Assembly: GCA_964526225.1 (NCBI GenBank) | Contig: CAZGLL010000001.1 | Span: 1-64,000, forward strand | Direction: 5' to 3' | DNA length: 64,000 bases | Origin: DRYM01 sp964526225 | GTDB lineage: Archaea > Thermoproteota > Thermoprotei_A > EX4484-217-1 | In this document: in pieces, positions 33,794-42,324 of the stretch | How positions within the stretch are numbered: the first letter of the stretch is position 1 | How the letters are laid out: every line of letters begins with the position of its first letter | Made by a program: the position numbers and the translations under genes | The notes under the pieces: model-generated | Databases searched by the model: none | What the model was told of the DNA's origin: nothing | Seen by the model: only the letters and a program-made list of their open reading frames with translations

Positions 33794-35509
33794 TTACCTG
33801 AGCACACTTGGTCTTTTCACTAACGCTCTAGCTTTACTTAGTAGCTCATTTACCTTCTCTAGGAAGTTTGGTGGTAGTTTTCTAAATACTGGCTTGGGCT
33901 TCCTTATCTTATGTCCTGGGTTAATGAATAACTCCTTCATCCTATCCCAATTTTCCTTTGTAATGTCCGTTTCCATACCTAACATGTCCCATATCTTCTG
34001 AGCATGTTTAGGTATGAATGGTGCTAGCATTAGCGCTAGAAAACCTACAGCATTAGCTGAGAGCCAAAGTGTTGTTTTAGCGTCGCTTATTGTTTCTTCA
34101 TTTTTAACTTTATCCCAAGGCGCTTTCCTATTTAAATACTGGTTTCCATGTCTTGCCAATTCAATAACTGCCTGAAGGGCTAGCTTAAGTCTTACTTCGT
34201 TAAAGAATTTCTCTACAGTATTTGGTGTTTGCAAAATCTTATTTTTAAAGTCATAGTCGATTCCGTTTAGCTCTCCAGGTTCCGGTACTTCATGATTAAA
34301 GTATTTTGCTATGAAACTAAGTGTTCTATGTATGAAATTACCTATGTCATCGTTTAAATCGCTATTAATTATCCTGTAAAACTCTTTCCATGTGAAATTG
34401 GTATCCTTAACTTCAGGTCTCATGGATATTAGAGCAAATCTCCAGTAATCGGCATCAAACATTTCCAATGCCTCATCTATCCATACTCCTATTCCCCTGC
34501 TTTTACTGAACTTTTCACCCTCAAATGTTAGATATTCTGTTGCTGCTACTTGCCAAGGTAGAACCAGTTTCTCGCCGGAGGCCATTATTAGGGCTGGGAG
34601 AATTATTGCATGGAAAGGTATGTTGTCTTTGCCTATGAAGTATACAGTCTTTGTTTCCGGATCTCTCCAATATCTCTCCCAGAGGTCACCCTTTCCCTTT
34701 TTAACACCATATTCTATTGTTGCTGAAATATAGCCCAATAATGCATCGAACCATACGTATATTGTTTTATCCTCAGCACCTGGAAATGGCGCAGGTATTC
34801 CCCATTTATTATCCCTAGTTATAGCTCTAGGCTTTAGACCCTCCTTTATCCAATTTAGCGAAAATTTCTTCACATTGTCAGGGAAGTTTTCATGCTCCAC
34901 TATGAATTTTTCTAAATCATTAGTTAACTTAGGTAAGTCAAAATACCAATGCCTTGTCTTTTTAAATATTGGTGTTGAACCGCAGAAAACACATTCAGGA
35001 CTGATTAACTGCCATGGCTCAAGAAGTCTACCACATTTATCGCACTGATCTCCTCGAGCTCTTTCATAACCACAGTAAGGACACGTTCCCTCAATAAATC
35101 TATCGGGTAAAAACATTTCATCTTTAGGGCAATAAGGCATCTGAATTTCCTGTGTAAAAATGTACCCATTATTGTAGATCTTAAGCAGAAAATCTCTAAC
35201 AAACCTTATATGTATTGGGTTTTCCGTTCTAGTGTAATTGTCAAAGCTTATTTTGAACTCCTTAAAAAGCTTAGATACATACTCATGCACTTGATCTGTA
35301 AGCAGTTTAGGATCGATGTTTCTCTTTCTAGCTTCTACTTCAATAGGTGTCCCATGTTCATCGCTACCGCTAACGAAAACTACATCTTCCCCCCTCATTC
35401 TAAGATATCTCGCAAAAACGTCAGCTGAAAGCACTGAACCTATAAGCGTCCCTAGGTGAGGTACCGAATTCACATAAGGCCATGCTGAACAAACAATCCA
35501 CTTCCCCAT
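33794..35509 (-). CDS. metG: Methionyl-tRNA synthetase, catalytic subunit
   Basis: A 571-residue class I synthetase. The HIGH-like PHLGT (about 17-21) and the KFSKSRG signature are present, with SGSDEHGTPIE for substrate binding and a knuckle domain with CPYCGYERARGDQCDKCG and CVFCG zinc ligands. The C-terminal tRNA-binding OB-fold is missing and is encoded separately at 23409. Length is that of a catalytic core plus anticodon domain. Divergent from hsp20. Confidence 0.95.
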   Translation of the reverse strand: MGKWIVCSAWPYVNSVPHLGTLIGSVLSADVFARYLRMRGEDVVFVSGSDEHGTPIEVEARKRNIDPKLLTDQVHEYVSKLFKEFKISFDNYTRTENPIHIRFVRDFLLKIYNNGYIFTQEIQMPYCPKDEMFLPDRFIEGTCPYCGYERARGDQCDKCGRLLEPWQLISPECVFCGSTPIFKKTRHWYFDLPKLTNDLEKFIVEHENFPDNVKKFSLNWIKEGLKPRAITRDNKWGIPAPFPGAEDKTIYVWFDALLGYISATIEYGVKKGKGDLWERYWRDPETKTVYFIGKDNIPFHAIILPALIMASGEKLVLPWQVAATEYLTFEGEKFSKSRGIGVWIDEALEMFDADYWRFALISMRPEVKDTNFTWKEFYRIINSDLNDDIGNFIHRTLSFIAKYFNHEVPEPGELNGIDYDFKNKILQTPNTVEKFFNEVRLKLALQAVIELARHGNQYLNRKAPWDKVKNEETISDAKTTLWLSANAVGFLALMLAPFIPKHAQKIWDMLGMETDITKENWDRMKELFINPGHKIRKPKPVFRKLPPNFLEKVNELLSKARALVKRPSVLR

Positions 35510-35635
35510 AACAATGAACCCCCTATTCTCTTAACTTTAAAATTCTAACGTTAAATAAGGTTTACCGAAATTGCAATATACGTCTCTACACATAGATGGT
35601 TGCGAGAAAGAACCCTAGATAGGGGTGAATAATTT

Positions 35636-36181
35636 ATGGTTAAGAGAAGGAGAAGTATTTGGGATATATTTGACGAGTTTTTCGAAGACGTATTTGAAGA
35701 TTTGGATAAGGAATTTAGAGATTGGATGAAAAGATTTGAGAAAATAGAGGAAGAATTTGTTAAAGCAACTCGAGAGGGAAGGGTTATAGGTCCTTACGTT
35801 TACGGCTTTAGTATAACCATAGGTCCCGATGGCAAACCTATAATTAAAGAATTCGGTAACATACGTAGAGAAGCAGGTAGACCTAAAATAGCAGAGGAAA
35901 GAGAGCCTTTGGTTGATGTTTTAGAGGACGAGAAAACAATAACCGTAGTTGCCGAAGTACCTGGCGTAAATAAGGAAGACATAGACATTAGAATAAAAGA
36001 TAGAACACTCATAATTTCAGCTCAAAGTGGCGATAGAAAATACTATAAAGAAGTGGAATTGCCAGCAAAGGTAAAGCCTGAGACTGCAAAGGCATCATAT
36101 AAGAATGGAGTTCTTGAAGTTAGATTTGAAAAGGAAAAAGAGGAAAAGAAGGAGGAAGGTATAAGAATTAAAGTGGAATGA
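35636..36181 (+). CDS. hsp20: Hsp20/alpha-crystallin small heat-shock protein
   Basis: A 181-residue small heat-shock protein. The alpha-crystallin domain covers about 95-170 (ITVVAEVPGVNKEDIDIRI and the GVLEVRFEK strand), ending with an IXI-type IRIKV tail used for oligomer contacts. The N-terminal arm is acidic and aromatic (WDIFDEFFEDVFEDLD). It holds unfolding proteins. A CCCTAGATAGGGG inverted repeat precedes the start and may be regulatory. The TGA overlaps the priL ATG (ATGA). Confidence 0.9.
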   Translation: MVKRRRSIWDIFDEFFEDVFEDLDKEFRDWMKRFEKIEEEFVKATREGRVIGPYVYGFSITIGPDGKPIIKEFGNIRREAGRPKIAEEREPLVDVLEDEKTITVVAEVPGVNKEDIDIRIKDRTLIISAQSGDRKYYKEVELPAKVKPETAKASYKNGVLEVRFEKEKEEKKEEGIRIKVE

Positions 36182-37311
36182 AATTAAACATGAAGTCTAA
36201 GGTTATTTTTATAAACTATTCAAAATACCCCTTTCTAATAACTCCGCAAAGATATTTTGAAGAAAAATATGGATATTCACTAGGCTTCATAGACATAGTT
36301 AGAGCTCATATTAACGAAAATATTAGAAAAAGAGTTACTGAGAGAATAGTGGGAGCAATAAAAGCAAGGATACCGGATCCGAAAAACATCTCAGATGACG
36401 AAGAAATATTGTCATTCTACATTTCATTACTTATTTTAGGTGGAATAAATGATAAATGGCTTACTATACGCTATGGAGTTTATGAAGCTAAGAGAATAGG
36501 GAGGTATTTAGAAAGAGAGAAACCTGAAGTAATTGAAGCTATCGGTAAAATTTTAGGCTTAAATATAAAGTTCCTAGGCTTAAATGGGGCATATAGGATC
36601 CCATATGATGTGAAAAGAGGGAAAGCAATATATTCTTATTTACCGTTTAAGGTTTCAATTTATGATTACTTGAAGTCGATAAGACTTCACACGGATCCTC
36701 TATGGAAACTTTCTAATCAAGTGATAAGTGATGGTTATATTTACTTATCTCAGCAAAGAGTGAGTAGATTTATTGAAGAAATAATTTCGCAAAGAATAGT
36801 TGAAATGGTAAGACCCATAGACGTAGATGAATTACCAAAGGAACTTAAAGACCTCTTTGAGCAGCTAAATAGTATTTATCAAGAGGAGAGAAAAGAACAT
36901 GTAAAGAAGGCTATTAGGTTTAGTTTACGCGAAAAGTTTGAAGAATTAAAGTCTCTAGAAATTGTAGAGCCAGAAGCTTTTCCACCATGTATAAAAACAC
37001 TATACCAAGAAGCATTAAATGGAAAACATTTATCGCATCACGCTAGATTTGCTTTAGCATCATTTCTTTTAAATATAGGATTAGATGTTGATTCTGTAGT
37101 TAATGCTTTTAGGAAATTACCTGATTTTAACGAGAACATTGCTAGATATCAAGTAGAGCACTTAGCTGGATTAAGAGGATCACGAAAGAAGTATAAACCT
37201 TACAATTGCAATACCATGAGAACACTTGGTCTCTGTGTTTCTGAATGTAATGTTAAGAACCCGCTCGTATTCTACTATAAAGAAGTCTTAAATAAAATGA
37301 ATAAGAGCTAG
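36178..37311 (+). CDS. priL: DNA primase large subunit PriL
   Basis: A 377-residue archaeal primase large subunit. The four cysteines expected to hold the 4Fe-4S cluster are C271, C344, C353 and C357 (FPPC and YNCNTMRTLGLCVSEC). The N-terminal domain PFLITPQRYFEEKYGYSL is typical. It binds the catalytic small subunit (not in this window) and helps start RNA primers. Translationally coupled to hsp20 by an ATGA overlap, an unexpected partner. Confidence 0.9.
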   Translation: MKLNMKSKVIFINYSKYPFLITPQRYFEEKYGYSLGFIDIVRAHINENIRKRVTERIVGAIKARIPDPKNISDDEEILSFYISLLILGGINDKWLTIRYGVYEAKRIGRYLEREKPEVIEAIGKILGLNIKFLGLNGAYRIPYDVKRGKAIYSYLPFKVSIYDYLKSIRLHTDPLWKLSNQVISDGYIYLSQQRVSRFIEEIISQRIVEMVRPIDVDELPKELKDLFEQLNSIYQEERKEHVKKAIRFSLREKFEELKSLEIVEPEAFPPCIKTLYQEALNGKHLSHHARFALASFLLNIGLDVDSVVNAFRKLPDFNENIARYQVEHLAGLRGSRKKYKPYNCNTMRTLGLCVSECNVKNPLVFYYKEVLNKMNKS

Positions 37312-37329
37312 ATATTTAATTTGTGCAAG

Positions 37330-37863
37330 TTACAATTCAAAAACTATTTTTTCATAACCGCTTATTCTATCACCTTTTCTAGCCCAAACATATAGGATGT
37401 TTTGCTTTACTAAGTCGTAATCTCCCGAAATATATACTTCCTTAACCTTAGCCTTTTCAGGAAAGAACCAATATATTTCATAGTCGTACTCAGCGATTTC
37501 TTCTTCATAGTAGTCTTCAAAAGTATTCTCTCCTCTATGAAGTTTGCCTTTAAATCTTATGAAGTAAACTATGTATGGATGATCTCTATATCCGGCGAAA
37601 TCTATGTTAACCATGAGAACCCTAGGTTTTACTCTTTCGCCGTTAACATAGATTTTCTCGTTAGAGAGAAGTTTGTTCATAGCATTATGGAGCTTCGCTA
37701 TTTCAGTATAGTATTCGCTTGGTTTATGAATAAGTTTGAAGTAATACTCGTTTTCATCATAATATGTAAATTTAAGAACCTGATTAAACGTTCCTTTACG
37801 CTCAACTATAAAATATGATTCCGCGTGGATAGGGATTATTTTCAACGCTAACATCCTCAACAA
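37330..37863 (-). CDS. Unknown protein
   Basis: A 177-residue protein of beta-rich appearance with many Tyr/Phe (FTYYDENEYYFKL, YDYEIYWFF). No membrane segment or signal. The KIYVNGERVKPRVLMVNIDFAG segment is the most distinctive. No family recognised. Its start at 37863 lies beside the GC-rich structured element (37884-37970). Confidence 0.55.
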   Translation of the reverse strand: MLRMLALKIIPIHAESYFIVERKGTFNQVLKFTYYDENEYYFKLIHKPSEYYTEIAKLHNAMNKLLSNEKIYVNGERVKPRVLMVNIDFAGYRDHPYIVYFIRFKGKLHRGENTFEDYYEEEIAEYDYEIYWFFPEKAKVKEVYISGDYDLVKQNILYVWARKGDRISGYEKIVFEL

Positions 37864-37883
37864 TAAAAAGGAGGAAAATTAAT

Positions 37884-37970
37884 GTGCGGGAGGCCTGACG
37901 CCTAGGGGTGGAGTCTCCCGTGCTCACCCCTACCCGCGACGCGGGTTTAGGTTGCACGGGCCGTGGGTTC
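37884..37970. ncRNA. GC-rich structured element, candidate ncRNA (strand unknown)
   Basis: An 87-base island far richer in G+C than its surroundings. Predictable helices are TAGGGGTG (37903-37910) with CACCCCTA (37925-37932), the hairpin CCCGC-GAC-GCGGG (37933-37945), GGGAG (37888-37892) with CTCCC (37915-37919, an alternative pairing), and GTGC (37884-37887) with GCAC (37954-37957). In thermophiles with AT-rich genomes such islands usually are structural RNAs. I could not match it to tRNA, 5S, SRP or RNase P RNA. On the minus strand it ends CCCGCACA, so an H/ACA-like RNA is one option. Confidence 0.6.
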
Positions 37971-37994
37971 AGAAAATATCTTGAATTATAGTTC

Positions 37995-39836
37995 TTATAT
38001 TTGTTTCTTTTGTATCTCCATTATCTCAGGGCTTATTTTAACCCATAATGGTCGCGGATCGCCAACTATTCTTATTAGAGCTTCTCCCGTTTTAAGCCAT
38101 GTTATTTTCTCTTTTTCCGTCTCATTTAGCTTCATATATTTACTAACACTTTCAATGTAATCCTTACTATTTGATCCGAAAATAACAAGTGTTCCAGCGT
38201 TGTCAAGGATTTCCTTGGGAAAGTCTGACATGTCTTGAGATGCAAGCGCTACTGCTAAACCATAGCCTCTACCTTCTTTTACCAATGTTTTAACTATTTT
38301 CTTACTTGAATGCGTATCCATAAGCCTCCAGGCTTCATCAAGTACCACCAGATACCTTATACTGTTTGTAGGCGTAAGCGTTAACATGTAATTATTAAGT
38401 ATTTGCAATAATGCTAAAGTGTAAAGTTTACGGTACTCTTCCGGTAATTTATGTAGAGCAAATATTATGGGCTTCTTAAATTCAAATATGTGAAGTTTTC
38501 CGAAGAAAACTTTAGACCTTATTGTTTCGAGTTTTGTTAATAGGTTAAACTCAACATCTTTGTCACCATAATCTCTTGAAAGAACCTTCACCGTTGAAGT
38601 AAGGTTTTCAAAGGTTGGCGCAGATACTGATTCATACGTTTTTATAAGGGCCATGTACAGTAGGTATTCTTCTCTAGGTGTTAAGGAAGTTATGCTCTTA
38701 ATTAGCTCAACTACTTGTTTAGCTCTTACTCTAGGGCTTGTAAACCATGTGTAAAGAATATTTATGTTTACTTTTTCGGGATCAACAATACTAAACATAG
38801 GTAAGGAGCTTCTTAAACTAAGGAATTCGCCGCGTAAGTCAAAAATCCATACTGGAACTTCGTACTCTTCAACAGTTCTCTTTGCTAAAGCATATAGAAA
38901 AGTTGTTTTTCCTCTACCTGTAGGACCTATCACAACTATGTGCTTTGTTAGGTATTTTTCAAAGTCGTAGAAAACCGGGGTGTTGTAGTCTATGTCTGTA
39001 CCTAAATATATGCCCTTACTGGGTATTTTAGGCCTCTTAACATAACTTATCGGTACCATGAAGCCTATGTCTGTCTCTAATACAACATTGTATTTCGTTT
39101 CTTTAAGAATACCTAAGCTTATAGCCTCTAGAACCTCATAAGAAGTAGCTTTTCTTACACCTAAGCCTAGAGATGCTTTAAATGATGAAATAACCGCATT
39201 ACTCTTAGCCTCTAGTGTTTTCTTCAAGCCTCTCTCGGAAGATGCCCTAGCCTTCACTACAACATAATACTTTATACCTACTGGTTTTTCACCTTTGACT
39301 ATTCTCTCATACGCTTTTTCAAGCCTACTAAGTTTTTTCATTATTTGCGGATTTGCAGGGTCTGTTGAAGCCATTATTTTATAATTTACTATTTTTCTCT
39401 CAATATTTTTCATAAACGATGTTTGATCCACCTTACGTTTTAAAAGGACTATTGATACGTCATCTTCTGTTGCTGTAATAAAACCTGTAAATGATTTAAC
39501 TTGTTGAACTAAGAAGTCTTGAGATACGTCTCTGAAACTATATGGAATATCGTCTACTACATATACTGCTAATCCAGCTAGGTCATTATCTTTACGAATT
39601 ATAAATACATTATCTTCTACACTAATATTTTCATTGCCGAAATTAAGTTTTGAGAAAAGTCTCACCTTATCTTTAAGCTTCGGAAGTACTACTAGGAAAG
39701 CTAACGAAGAAAATGTTATGAAACTTACTAATGCTAAATAGTAGCGAACATCTATTACATCTTTAATAAAGACATACATTAGAGCACTTATTCCAATAAG
39801 TATTATGATTAGTGGTATTCTGTCATTAACTTCCAC
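37995..39836 (-). CDS. cedB: CedB-like HerA/VirB4-type ATPase of the DNA-import system
   Basis: A 613-residue ATPase: two N-terminal membrane helices (about 8-26 and 31-52), a middle domain, and a HerA/VirB4 motor. Walker A is GPTGRGKT at 304-311, followed by WIFDLRGEF; Walker B is YLVVLDEA at 495-502, followed by SQDMSDFP. CedB powers uptake of DNA by the crenarchaeal Ced importer and is related to VirB4 of conjugation machines. It is the last gene of a tight run with CedA1, CedA and a small CedA2-like protein (3 bases from the last). Confidence 0.85.
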   Translation of the reverse strand: MEVNDRIPLIIILIGISALMYVFIKDVIDVRYYLALVSFITFSSLAFLVVLPKLKDKVRLFSKLNFGNENISVEDNVFIIRKDNDLAGLAVYVVDDIPYSFRDVSQDFLVQQVKSFTGFITATEDDVSIVLLKRKVDQTSFMKNIERKIVNYKIMASTDPANPQIMKKLSRLEKAYERIVKGEKPVGIKYYVVVKARASSERGLKKTLEAKSNAVISSFKASLGLGVRKATSYEVLEAISLGILKETKYNVVLETDIGFMVPISYVKRPKIPSKGIYLGTDIDYNTPVFYDFEKYLTKHIVVIGPTGRGKTTFLYALAKRTVEEYEVPVWIFDLRGEFLSLRSSLPMFSIVDPEKVNINILYTWFTSPRVRAKQVVELIKSITSLTPREEYLLYMALIKTYESVSAPTFENLTSTVKVLSRDYGDKDVEFNLLTKLETIRSKVFFGKLHIFEFKKPIIFALHKLPEEYRKLYTLALLQILNNYMLTLTPTNSIRYLVVLDEAWRLMDTHSSKKIVKTLVKEGRGYGLAVALASQDMSDFPKEILDNAGTLVIFGSNSKDYIESVSKYMKLNETEKEKITWLKTGEALIRIVGDPRPLWVKISPEIMEIQKKQI

Positions 39837-39839
39837 TTT

Positions 39840-40022
39840 TTACTCCCTCATAACGTTTTTATAGTAAAGCACTATGACTATAGCCGGAAAAATCAACGTC
39901 ATCGCTAAAAGAGCTAATATGCTATTGCTAAGTTTAATGTTGCTACCTAAGAGCGCATAAATTATGAAAACTACATTTAGGAAATACATCATTATTAATG
40001 ATTTAAAACTGTAGGGATTCAT
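39840..40022 (-). CDS. Small two-helix membrane protein, CedA2-like
   Basis: A 60-residue protein with two membrane helices (about 9-27 and 32-55). In Sulfolobus the DNA importer CedA is flanked by two small two-helix proteins, CedA1 and CedA2; size and place (9 bases after cedA, 3 before cedB) suit CedA2. Sequence recognition alone is weak, since any two-helix peptide looks similar, so the call rests on context. Confidence 0.65.
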   Translation of the reverse strand: MNPYSFKSLIMMYFLNVVFIIYALLGSNIKLSNSILALLAMTLIFPAIVIVLYYKNVMRE

Positions 40023-40031
40023 AACCTACAC

Positions 40032-41501
40032 CTAAACGTAGTCTCTTATTGGTATTCTTAACTTCCTCCCTCCAAGCGCATAAGCAAATGAGTATGTTAT
40101 TGAGATAAGTATCGTTAGATACGTTATTGGAAGAATTATCCATTGAAAGAAAACCTTGCCTATTGCTTTACCTAAGGATTCTACATCAAAACCTTGGCTT
40201 ATTGTTGTAGTAGTATCGCTAAAATAACCTTCGTCCTTGAGCACAACTTTAAAACTATTTTTGCTATTCATACCAGAGAACTTTACTTTAACCGTTGACT
40301 TACCTTTAGGCATCTTGAATTCTATAATAGATACTTTTACATTATTCCATAGGTACTCATTGCCTGTTAAATTAATGTTTTCATTATTTATTCTAACATT
40401 ATCTACGTTTACGACTTCGGGAATGAATAGAACTTTAACATAATTTTCAGATAAACTTTCGAAAGAAACTATTGCCTCATACCGATCTAGTTTTACATCA
40501 TCTATTTTGCAATCCTTCCCTACCATTAGTAAAACTGTGTTACCTAGGTAAACGATGTTGTTTAGGGTGAAATCATATATGTAGTCCGAATTAGGGTCTA
40601 AATACGGGTTATACTTGAAATCTTTTGGTGAAACCTTTGTTTCACCGAGTTTAGTCCCGAAATAGCGAAATACTACGTGAAGCTTATCAACATTTAACGG
40701 CAAACCCCCTGTAGGCCTTCCTGCATCATAGTATCCTTCAATATTGGTATAGTATGTCGCTATCTTCCTTGTTCCATTATAATTAATATACCAATCTGTT
40801 TCAACATACGGTATTGGTGTGCCGCGTAAATCCATGATTCTACCTTTTGCAAAAAATACTCCAAGCTCGTTTCTTAAGTTACTTATGGCATAAGTCTTCT
40901 TGAAGTTAATGTTTTCTAAGGGATTTTCTTCACCCATGCTCATTGCTGCTACGAACGAGGGAAGGAAAGGTAAAGCTATTGTAAACACTATAGAGAGAGC
41001 TATTAATGATGCTCCAGCACTTCTAGCTATTCTGAAAGGAATAGCGTACAGTAGTATTCCTAATGCGAGTATTTTTGCGAAGTACTCCTTAAAGACCAAC
41101 CCTAATACGAAAAAGAATTCCATAATAATAAGCGTGTATGTAGCAATACTTGTTATAGGCCCCAGAAATGAGGATACCAAAGCTTTCCCACCGGTATATG
41201 ATATTGCTAAAGACGCTCCTATGAGAAGAGATATGAATGAGCTTAAAGTCAATGTTCTATTGATTAACCAGTTAAAGTAAACATCCCAACTTACACCAAA
41301 CATGCTTCCGAAGTGTGAAATAAACTCAACAATAGATGTAAAGAATAGTACAAGAATTGTTACAGCGAATGAATCGTAAATTAATGCTGGAGCCCACTTC
41401 TTAATACTCCAAAGCGGTATAGGAAGTAAATATATTAAGGCACCTAAATAATAGGTGAGTATTGCAAGTGAGTACGCTAGTACTAAAAAATCATTTATCA
41501 T
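40032..41501 (-). CDS. cedA: CedA-like polytopic membrane channel with large beta-rich insertion
   Basis: A 489-residue membrane protein with six helices in the first 185 residues (about 6-30, 40-62, 84-104, 113-136, 142-158, 164-186), a soluble segment 190-445, and a seventh helix at 452-476. CedA is the VirB6-like channel of the crenarchaeal DNA-import machine. The soluble segment contains GRIMDLRGTPIP and TTTI-type strands resembling a carboxypeptidase-regulatory/transthyretin-like beta domain, and should face outside if the N-terminus is cytoplasmic. Start ATG 41501. Adjacent genes match CedA1, CedA2 and CedB. Confidence 0.82.
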   Translation of the reverse strand: MINDFLVLAYSLAILTYYLGALIYLLPIPLWSIKKWAPALIYDSFAVTILVLFFTSIVEFISHFGSMFGVSWDVYFNWLINRTLTLSSFISLLIGASLAISYTGGKALVSSFLGPITSIATYTLIIMEFFFVLGLVFKEYFAKILALGILLYAIPFRIARSAGASLIALSIVFTIALPFLPSFVAAMSMGEENPLENINFKKTYAISNLRNELGVFFAKGRIMDLRGTPIPYVETDWYINYNGTRKIATYYTNIEGYYDAGRPTGGLPLNVDKLHVVFRYFGTKLGETKVSPKDFKYNPYLDPNSDYIYDFTLNNIVYLGNTVLLMVGKDCKIDDVKLDRYEAIVSFESLSENYVKVLFIPEVVNVDNVRINNENINLTGNEYLWNNVKVSIIEFKMPKGKSTVKVKFSGMNSKNSFKVVLKDEGYFSDTTTTISQGFDVESLGKAIGKVFFQWIILPITYLTILISITYSFAYALGGRKLRIPIRDYV

Positions 41502-41520
41502 CTAAATGTTTCCCCCTATG

Positions 41521-41754
41521 CTAAGTTGATGAAGCGAGGTACTTAATTAACGCGAAAATACTTGTTCCAACAGCTAGCCAGAAAGCACCTAGAATTGCAT
41601 CTTCAACAATATCTTGCCCAAATCTTTTAACCCTATATATGGGGATAGGTGAACCTTTAAGAAGCCACCCTATAGCCCATGAAAGCATGAAGATAGCCCA
41701 CGCTGCTACAACAACTCTATTAGTTAAATCATTAATTAAAGCCTCTATGTCCAC
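41521..41754 (-). CDS. cedA1: CedA1-like two-helix pilin of the Ced system
   Basis: A 77-residue protein with two membrane helices (about 13-32 and 52-72) joined by a short basic loop, SPIPIYRVKRFGQD. The two-helix layout and the GQDIVEDA loop fit CedA1, which has been shown to assemble into a conjugation-like pilus in other crenarchaea. GTG 41754 is preferred because GGGGGAGGT lies just upstream at good spacing. It is the first gene of the ced run and faces a divergent RHH regulator gene. Confidence 0.8.
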   Translation of the reverse strand: MDIEALINDLTNRVVVAAWAIFMLSWAIGWLLKGSPIPIYRVKRFGQDIVEDAILGAFWLAVGTSIFALIKYLASST

Positions 41755-41885
41755 AACTACCTCCCCCTAAAAGTAATGAAGGTTTTTAAAGGCTTTTTTG
41801 AGCTTTTAAAAAGCAATTGTTTTAGATAATTCTCAAAATACTTTTATAGTTGGTACTACGGTATTACTATTGGGTGATAATTCTT

Positions 41886-42122
41886 TTGAGCATATTATGT
41901 CTTAACGATACTGTTGTTGTAACATTCAAAGTACGTCGCGAACTTTTAGATAAACTTGATGAACTTGTAAAGAATGGTCACTTTTCGAGCAGGAGCGAAG
42001 CTATAAGAACAGCAATAATAATGTTAATTAACACGTACAATAAAGAGGAAGGTGACGGAAAAGAATTAAGTAAAGAGAATTTAAAAGAAATCTTTGGACC
42101 AAGAATTACCGTTTTAAGCTAA
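41886..42122 (+). CDS. Ribbon-helix-helix transcriptional regulator
   Basis: A 78-residue regulator (TTG start 41886, with GGTGAT 8 bases upstream). VVVTFKVRRELLDKLDELV is the RHH strand and helix, and FSSRSEAIRTAIIMLI is the second helix. A charged tail ends IFGPRITVL. A GTG at 41874 is an alternative start. It is divergent from cedA1 with 131 bases between, so it may regulate the ced operon. It overlaps the convergent zinc-ribbon gene by 17 bases. Sister protein at 17392. Confidence 0.85.
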   Translation: MSILCLNDTVVVTFKVRRELLDKLDELVKNGHFSSRSEAIRTAIIMLINTYNKEEGDGKELSKENLKEIFGPRITVLS

Positions 42123-42324
42123 TTAGTTTTCCTCGAAAGCTAACCTTAATTCTATCCAATGTGGGTCTTTCTAATCTAGCATTACACTTAGGACAAACCC
42201 CGCTATACCAATTCATTATCTCACTTGGCGTAGGTAACCCGTAATAGTCTTGACCAACACGCTCAAAAGTATAAAGTTCAAAACCGCAATTCTTACATAC
42301 ATAGATAACAGGCACATTACCCAC
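42106..42324 (-). CDS. Zinc-ribbon protein
   Basis: A 72-residue protein with CKNCGFELY and CPKCNARLE, two CxxC knuckles in a rubredoxin-like or zinc-ribbon fold. The middle segment (VGQDYYGLPTPSEIMNWYSG) is typical of small archaeal zinc-ribbon proteins. Function unknown; RNA or protein binding is likely. Start GTG 42324 sits inside an inverted repeat ATTACC-x7-GGTAAT (42316-42334); GTG 42315 is an alternative. Confidence 0.75.
   Translation of the reverse strand: MGNVPVIYVCKNCGFELYTFERVGQDYYGLPTPSEIMNWYSGVCPKCNARLERPTLDRIKVSFRGKLISLKR

Noticed and set aside
37884..37970. Reading the GC-rich island as a tRNA
   Set aside because: It has CGTGGGTTC resembling a T-arm start, but no matching acceptor stem, D-arm or continuing T-loop on either strand.
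41840..41885. Hydrophobic N-terminal extension of the RHH protein
   Set aside because: The longer reading frame starts inside the promoter region and adds residues unlike the family; TTG 41886 with GGTGAT is preferred.
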